Below are positions 60,569 through 64,000 of a stretch of 64,000 nt of DNA, piece by piece. The stretch's first letter is position 1. Each line of letters begins with the position of its first letter. The DNA is taken from assembly GCF_000952855.1 (NCBI RefSeq), contig NZ_JSVU01000004.1:341922-405921 (forward strand). Direction: 5' to 3'. Under the pieces are notes generated by a model. It made no database searches. It was given only the letters and a program-made list of their open reading frames with translations, and had not been told where the DNA came from. This stretch comes from Aequorivita vladivostokensis (GTDB lineage: Bacteria; Bacteroidota; Bacteroidia; Flavobacteriales; Flavobacteriaceae). The position numbers and the translations under genes are program-made.

Positions 60569-61363
60569 CTACCCCATAAAATCCCTTAATTTAAAAGCAT
60601 CGGCACTTTTAATGTTTTTCAGGTCCTTCCACTCCAGGGGCTTGGCTATGCTTGCGGTTTGGGTAGGGCGCAGGGAGTAGGGGCAGACGGAGGTTTGGCC
60701 GTAGGCATTGCGGAGGTAATCAATAAAGATCTTGCCCTCTCGTTGGTTTTTTCGCACGGCGGTGGTAAAAAGCTCTGGGTGTTCGGCCTCGAGCTCTTGG
60801 GCCAGTTCCTTTAACTCGGGCCGGATTTGATCAAACGTTTTGGTGCGGCGTACCGAGTACCAAACGTGGAACCCGTTTTTACCGCTCGTCATCAAGTTGG
60901 GCTCCAAGCCTTTTTTCCTAAAAAAATCGCCGGTAATTTTTGCGGCCTCTTTTACCTGCTGAAAGGAGTCTTTGGGCGGGTCCAGATCAAAGATCGCCTT
61001 GTCTGGCTTGTGCAGGTAGTCTTTGGTGGAAAGCCAGGTGTGGAACCCTACGGTGCCCTGGTTGGCCAGATAGACCAAACTCCTTTTTGAATTGCAGATC
61101 ACTTGGGTATTGCTGCCGTCTTCGGTTTCAACGGTAACCGTTTTTACGAAATCGGGAAAATAGTCTGAGGCCTTTTTCTGATAAAACCCATCGGAATCCA
61201 CCCCATCGGGGAAGCGGTGGAGGGTAAGGGGTCTATTTTTTAGAAACGGCAGCATCTTTGGGGAGATCTCTTCATAATATTGTACCATTTCCAGCTTGGT
61301 GATGCCCGCGTCGGGGAAGATAAGCTTGTCGGGGTTCGTGATTTCTATTCCTGCTATTTTCAT
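60569..61363 (-). CDS. ligD-pol: LigD polymerase domain, stand-alone (primase-polymerase)
   Basis: The frame opens at 61495, but the ATG at 61363 (MKIAGIEITNPDKLIFPDAG) is the natural LigD-Pol start, 2 bp after the ligase stop; 264 residues. The catalytic acid motif D-L-D-P-P (IFDLDPPKD) is present, with SGKNGFHVWY and the later SLRPTQTASIAKPLEW. In non-homologous end joining it fills gaps and adds nucleotides. Usually it is fused to the ligase and phosphoesterase; here it is a separate, apparently complete gene. Confidence 0.88.
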   Translation of the reverse strand: MKIAGIEITNPDKLIFPDAGITKLEMVQYYEEISPKMLPFLKNRPLTLHRFPDGVDSDGFYQKKASDYFPDFVKTVTVETEDGSNTQVICNSKRSLVYLANQGTVGFHTWLSTKDYLHKPDKAIFDLDPPKDSFQQVKEAAKITGDFFRKKGLEPNLMTSGKNGFHVWYSVRRTKTFDQIRPELKELAQELEAEHPELFTTAVRKNQREGKIFIDYLRNAYGQTSVCPYSLRPTQTASIAKPLEWKDLKNIKSADAFKLRDFMG

Positions 61364-61365
61364 GA

Positions 61366-62367
61366 CTATTGTTCCTTGATTACATTTTTTGCTTCCTTGT
61401 CGTTGCGCATGCCCAAAAAACGGGGATGTCGTAATTTGCCTGCCTTTGTCCATTCCGTAAAGCCAAATTGGCCTACATATTTTGGGGCTATCCAATGGAG
61501 GTTGCCGTTTTCGGGATCGTCAAAATTTTGGAAGGGGCTGGTCTTTCTTTCAATTTTATCAAAGGCCTGGCGCCATTTTTTTAGGAAATCATCGTCAAAG
61601 CCGGTGCCCACCTTGCCCGCATATTGCAGGGAGCCGTTTTTGTAATAGCCCACCAGCAGGGCTCCAAAGCCTACCCGTTCGCCCTGTGGCTCGGTAAAAC
61701 CCCCTATTACCAATTCCTGCCCCTTGGAACATTTGAATTTTAACCAGTTCCTGCTTCGCGAGTGGACATAGCTTGCCGTGGCATCTTTTGCTATAAGGCC
61801 TTCCCAGCTTTTTTCACAGGCATCCTTTAAGTATTCCGTACCCGCTTGGTTTTTGTGGGGGGTGTAGCGAAGGGGCGATTGCCACTGGAAGGCTTTTTTC
61901 AATACTCTTTTTCGTTGCCGCAAGGGCAGTTCCGTAAGGTCATAATTTTTAAAATAAATAAGGTCAAAAAGATAGAGGTACACTTTTACGCGGGTATTGG
62001 CTATTTTTTCGGCATCCTGCAACTGCATTCGGCCTTGGAGTTTGCCAAAGCTGGTAAGCTTGCCCTTGAAGGCAACGATTTCACCGTCGGCAATCAAGTC
62101 TGGCAGGTTTTGCCGTTGGAGGACTTTTACCAATTCGGGATAGGTGTGGGAAATGTCATTTTCATTGCGGGAGTAGAGCACTACGTTTCCCTGCTGTATG
62201 CACACCAGGCAGCGCACCCCATCCAGCTTGCGTTCGTAGAGCCAGTGGGGGTCGTTAAAATAATCATCGGTTAGGGTAGCGAGCATGGGTGGGACAAAGC
62301 CTGGGAAAGCCGACTTTTTCAGTTGCCCAAGATACTTTTCCGAAAGGATGTCCTGCAATATTTTCAT
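61366..62367 (-). CDS. ligD-lig: LigD ATP-dependent DNA ligase domain, stand-alone
   Basis: 333 residues. The adenylated lysine is in motif I, YERKLDGVRC (Lys at about 47), followed by motif III-like LFDLIYF, EGLIAKD (motif IV) and the C-terminal OB part with VGKVGTGFDD. It should seal double-strand breaks with Ku. It starts 3 bp after the phosphoesterase stop and ends 2 bp before the polymerase start. The start and first residues (MKILQDILSEKYLGQLKK) look native, not truncated. Confidence 0.88.
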   Translation of the reverse strand: MKILQDILSEKYLGQLKKSAFPGFVPPMLATLTDDYFNDPHWLYERKLDGVRCLVCIQQGNVVLYSRNENDISHTYPELVKVLQRQNLPDLIADGEIVAFKGKLTSFGKLQGRMQLQDAEKIANTRVKVYLYLFDLIYFKNYDLTELPLRQRKRVLKKAFQWQSPLRYTPHKNQAGTEYLKDACEKSWEGLIAKDATASYVHSRSRNWLKFKCSKGQELVIGGFTEPQGERVGFGALLVGYYKNGSLQYAGKVGTGFDDDFLKKWRQAFDKIERKTSPFQNFDDPENGNLHWIAPKYVGQFGFTEWTKAGKLRHPRFLGMRNDKEAKNVIKEQ

Positions 62368-62370
62368 GGC

Positions 62371-62964
62371 CTATTCCTCTTCCTTTGCGATTTCCTTCAG
62401 GCTGCGGCCGGTCATCGCACTCTTGGTTTCGGTGCTTACGGGGTTGCGGCGCGCATCTGCCTGGGCGTCATCCTTCTTTATCAGCAGCCAGTTGCCCTTC
62501 ATCTTGCCCGATTTCATTTTGATAAGGGCATAACCGCCGCTAAGCTTCTTGCCCTGCAGCGCTACTTCTACCGTGCCCATTTTATAGGATTGCAGTAGGT
62601 CAATGGGGTTGCCTTCTTCGTCTTCCTTAATATTTTGGAAGGTGCCGGTGTCCCAGATCATTACCGTGCCGCCCCCGTACTGGCCTTTGGGGATGGTGCC
62701 CTCAAAATCAGCATATTCAAGGGGATGGTCCTCAGTGGGGATGGCCATACGCTTTACGCTGGGGTCGGTGCTGGGGCCTTTGGGGACGGACCACGACTTA
62801 AGGGTGCCGTCTATCTCCAGCCGAAAATCGTAGTGCAGATTGGTGGCATCGTGCTTTTGTATCACAAAAATGGGAGTGTCGGCACTTCGCTTTTTGGAAG
62901 ACCCTTTGGGTTCCTTGGTTTTGGTGAAATCGCGCTTGCTCTGATATTCATTTTGCTTTATCAT
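62371..62964 (-). CDS. ligD-pe: LigD 3'-phosphoesterase domain, stand-alone
   Basis: The ATG at 62964 (MIKQNEYQSKRDFTKTKEP) is preferred to the open frame at 63039; 197 residues. The active-site motif HDATNLHYDFRLE and the phrase SWSVPKGPSTDP are intact, then PLEYADFEGTIPKGQYGGGTV. It cleans 3' phosphates and ribonucleotides at breaks. Together with the next two genes it makes the three LigD activities in the order PE, Lig, Pol, each as a separate protein in one operon. Confidence 0.88.
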   Translation of the reverse strand: MIKQNEYQSKRDFTKTKEPKGSSKKRSADTPIFVIQKHDATNLHYDFRLEIDGTLKSWSVPKGPSTDPSVKRMAIPTEDHPLEYADFEGTIPKGQYGGGTVMIWDTGTFQNIKEDEEGNPIDLLQSYKMGTVEVALQGKKLSGGYALIKMKSGKMKGNWLLIKKDDAQADARRNPVSTETKSAMTGRSLKEIAKEEE

Positions 62965-63580
62965 GACTTGCAACTTAATAATGAACAATTTACGAAATGA
63001 AGCGCTTGGGTTTTTATAAAGAAGTGCTAAAAGATTCATGGTTTAAGATTCAAGATTTGGGGTTAAGAGTTTGTAGAGTACTAAATAAGGTTGACCTTTT
63101 TTGAAGTTGGTTATTTAATTTAAAGTTACTAATTCTGAGTATGTTAAATAAACTGTGTCAAATTAAAAAAAGGATGTATAAACTTTTTGAATTTGACATT
63201 TAATGAACGAAAATTTTGATTTTGAAAAATTCTCACGCGATGTTATTGAGAAATTGGTACCGGACAGACAGGCGTTTTTGCTTTTCAAATTACTTTTGAA
63301 GATGGACAAAAAGAAAGTTTCAAAGTTCTGAAGAAATAACATTCCCATAATACTATGGCAAAAATAGAGGACACCCAGAGTGATACTTTACTTTGTCTTC
63401 AAACCTACAGATATAGTATTTCGTAATTCGTCTTTCCTTTTATTGGGAAAAGTTCTTTTGCCGAATAACTATTTAAGAATTTCAATATTTTCGTTTCTCT
63501 CCCCAGAAAATCTTTCCCGTTTACGGTTTCCCGTAATGGGAAAGTAATATTTTACAATAAATTTGAAGAAATCAATTTAT
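62965..63580. other. gap with possible IS remnant and hairpins
   Basis: It includes the candidate IS remnant at about 63150-63331, ATTCAAG repeats near 63048 and a hairpin TTTCCCGT..ACGGGAAA-type sequence near 63525-63544. No intact gene was found. Confidence 0.4.
63150..63331 (+). pseudogene. possible IS256-like transposase remnant
   Basis: TGTGTCAAATT (63154-63164) recalls the end of IS256-type elements, and the shorter GTCAAATT/AATTTGAC pair is inverted nearby. A 42-codon frame at 63203-63331 starts MNENFDFEKFSRDVIEKL, resembling the N-terminus of IS256-family transposases, then breaks off. If real, only the left tip is left. The resemblance is from memory and could be chance. Confidence 0.3.
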
Positions 63581-63829
63581 CTATAACCTGCTTTTGTAAG
63601 CCAAAATCACCCAATGGGGAACCAGGCCCCAAGTGGCCACCTCGGGAAATTCGGGGGACCGGTCTGTATAGATTAAAAGGTCTGGGTGGCTGAATCCAAA
63701 TGTATGATAGATGGGCAAATCGGTTAAGGGGGCGAGCTTTTCTATGATTTCTTCAACGGCCTGCGCGTCTGCACGGCGTCTTGCGCGGTGCAGTTGGGCT
63801 TCTAGACTGGCTTTAATATCGTAGCACAA
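63581..63829 (-). pseudogene. truncated SRAP (YedK/HMCES) gene
   Basis: 82 codons. Residues M-C2-Y-D-I-K-A-S-L-E and then GLVPHWV match the N-terminus of SRAP proteins, which crosslink to abasic sites through Cys2. Normal members have 220-250 residues; here the frame stops after ILAYKSRL, which is not family sequence. The first codon is TTG instead of ATG. Lost start and missing two-thirds show that it is broken, probably by a rearrangement joined to the IS remnant to its left. Confidence 0.7.
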
Positions 63830-64000
63830 AATTTAATTTTTAAAGGTATAAAACGGTCTCGTGTAACCGTCAATTACCGGTTAAATTAGCGTTTACTTTC
63901 GGTTTAGCACACACATTAGCTGTAGCGTTTTTTTTAATCCCATAATTTTGGTCTATCAATTTTCATTGCTCTTAAATACGACAAAAATTGCCCTGCATGA
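63830..64000. other. right edge, no gene seen
   Basis: 171 bp of noncoding-looking sequence up to the window end. It contains an imperfect ACCGTCAATTACCGGT phrase, and no coding frame is supported. Confidence 0.4.

Noticed and set aside
61364..62370. LigD as one gene broken by frameshifts
   Set aside because: Each part has a proper start, a proper end and 2-3 bp spacing typical of an operon, with no lost residues at the junctions.

Overview
The window comes from a Bacteroidota chromosome, most likely a marine member of the Flavobacteriaceae (an Aequorivita-like genus is my guess and is not verified). The evidence is as follows: several secreted proteins end in type IX secretion (Por) sorting domains; many genes are preceded by the Bacteroidota -7 box TAnnTTTG; Shine-Dalgarno sequences are rare; and many families are typical of the group (SprB/HYR-repeat surface protein, TPR-TM-HTH regulator, DUF3127, DUF3871, HemJ, epimerase-type threonine dehydrogenase).

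Layout. 1-3.8 kb is host backbone: a lipoprotein cut by the window edge, threonine dehydrogenase, an SdiA-regulated-like propeller protein, tRNA-Arg(CCU) and a poxvirus-type topoisomerase IB. 4.38-23.9 kb is an integrative element inserted in the 3' half of tRNA-Asn(GUU). It is bounded by a 48-bp direct repeat, with the intact tRNA at the right end. It carries a tyrosine recombinase, an excisionase-like HTH protein, a replication-initiator-like protein, a RecA-fold ATPase with DUF3871, an SSB-like DUF3127 protein, a RadC/JAB protein and an unknown cluster of small membrane proteins facing an XRE regulator. Its cargo is a defence block: type III restriction-modification (mod, fic, res) convergent with a 1074-residue protein that has a nuclease-like N-terminus. 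The element looks clearly richer in A+T than its surroundings.

24-51.5 kb is backbone again: an ECF sigma factor/anti-sigma pair, the RseP protease, an M1 aminopeptidase, a SCO protein, and ferrous iron uptake (feoA, feoB and two tiny Cys-rich proteins). Next is a manganese/zinc-type ABC importer whose two permeases carry winged-helix-like tails, with its DtxR/MntR-type repressor, then a TerB-DnaJ protein, a bacilliredoxin, an acyltransferase, an HD hydrolase, a radical SAM protein, Hsp20, enoyl-CoA hydratase, two toxin-antitoxin pairs, a sensor kinase, and the last two heme-synthesis steps (HemJ, HemH) separated by a secreted protein and a MATE exporter.

51.9-60.2 kb holds a giant repeat-rich surface protein and a TPR-type regulator. 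60.5-63 kb holds LigD split into three separate genes (phosphoesterase, ligase, polymerase). The right edge holds a broken SRAP gene beside a possible IS256-like remnant.

The most interesting candidates for new biology are: the 1074-residue nuclease-like protein beside the Fic-containing type III R-M operon; the array of TTGTGCA sites phased at 21 bp in front of fic; the tripartite LigD; the ABC permeases with DNA-binding-like tails; and the unknown membrane operon in the element. Metal and heme supply (Feo, Mnt, HemJ/HemH) is a recurring theme of the backbone.
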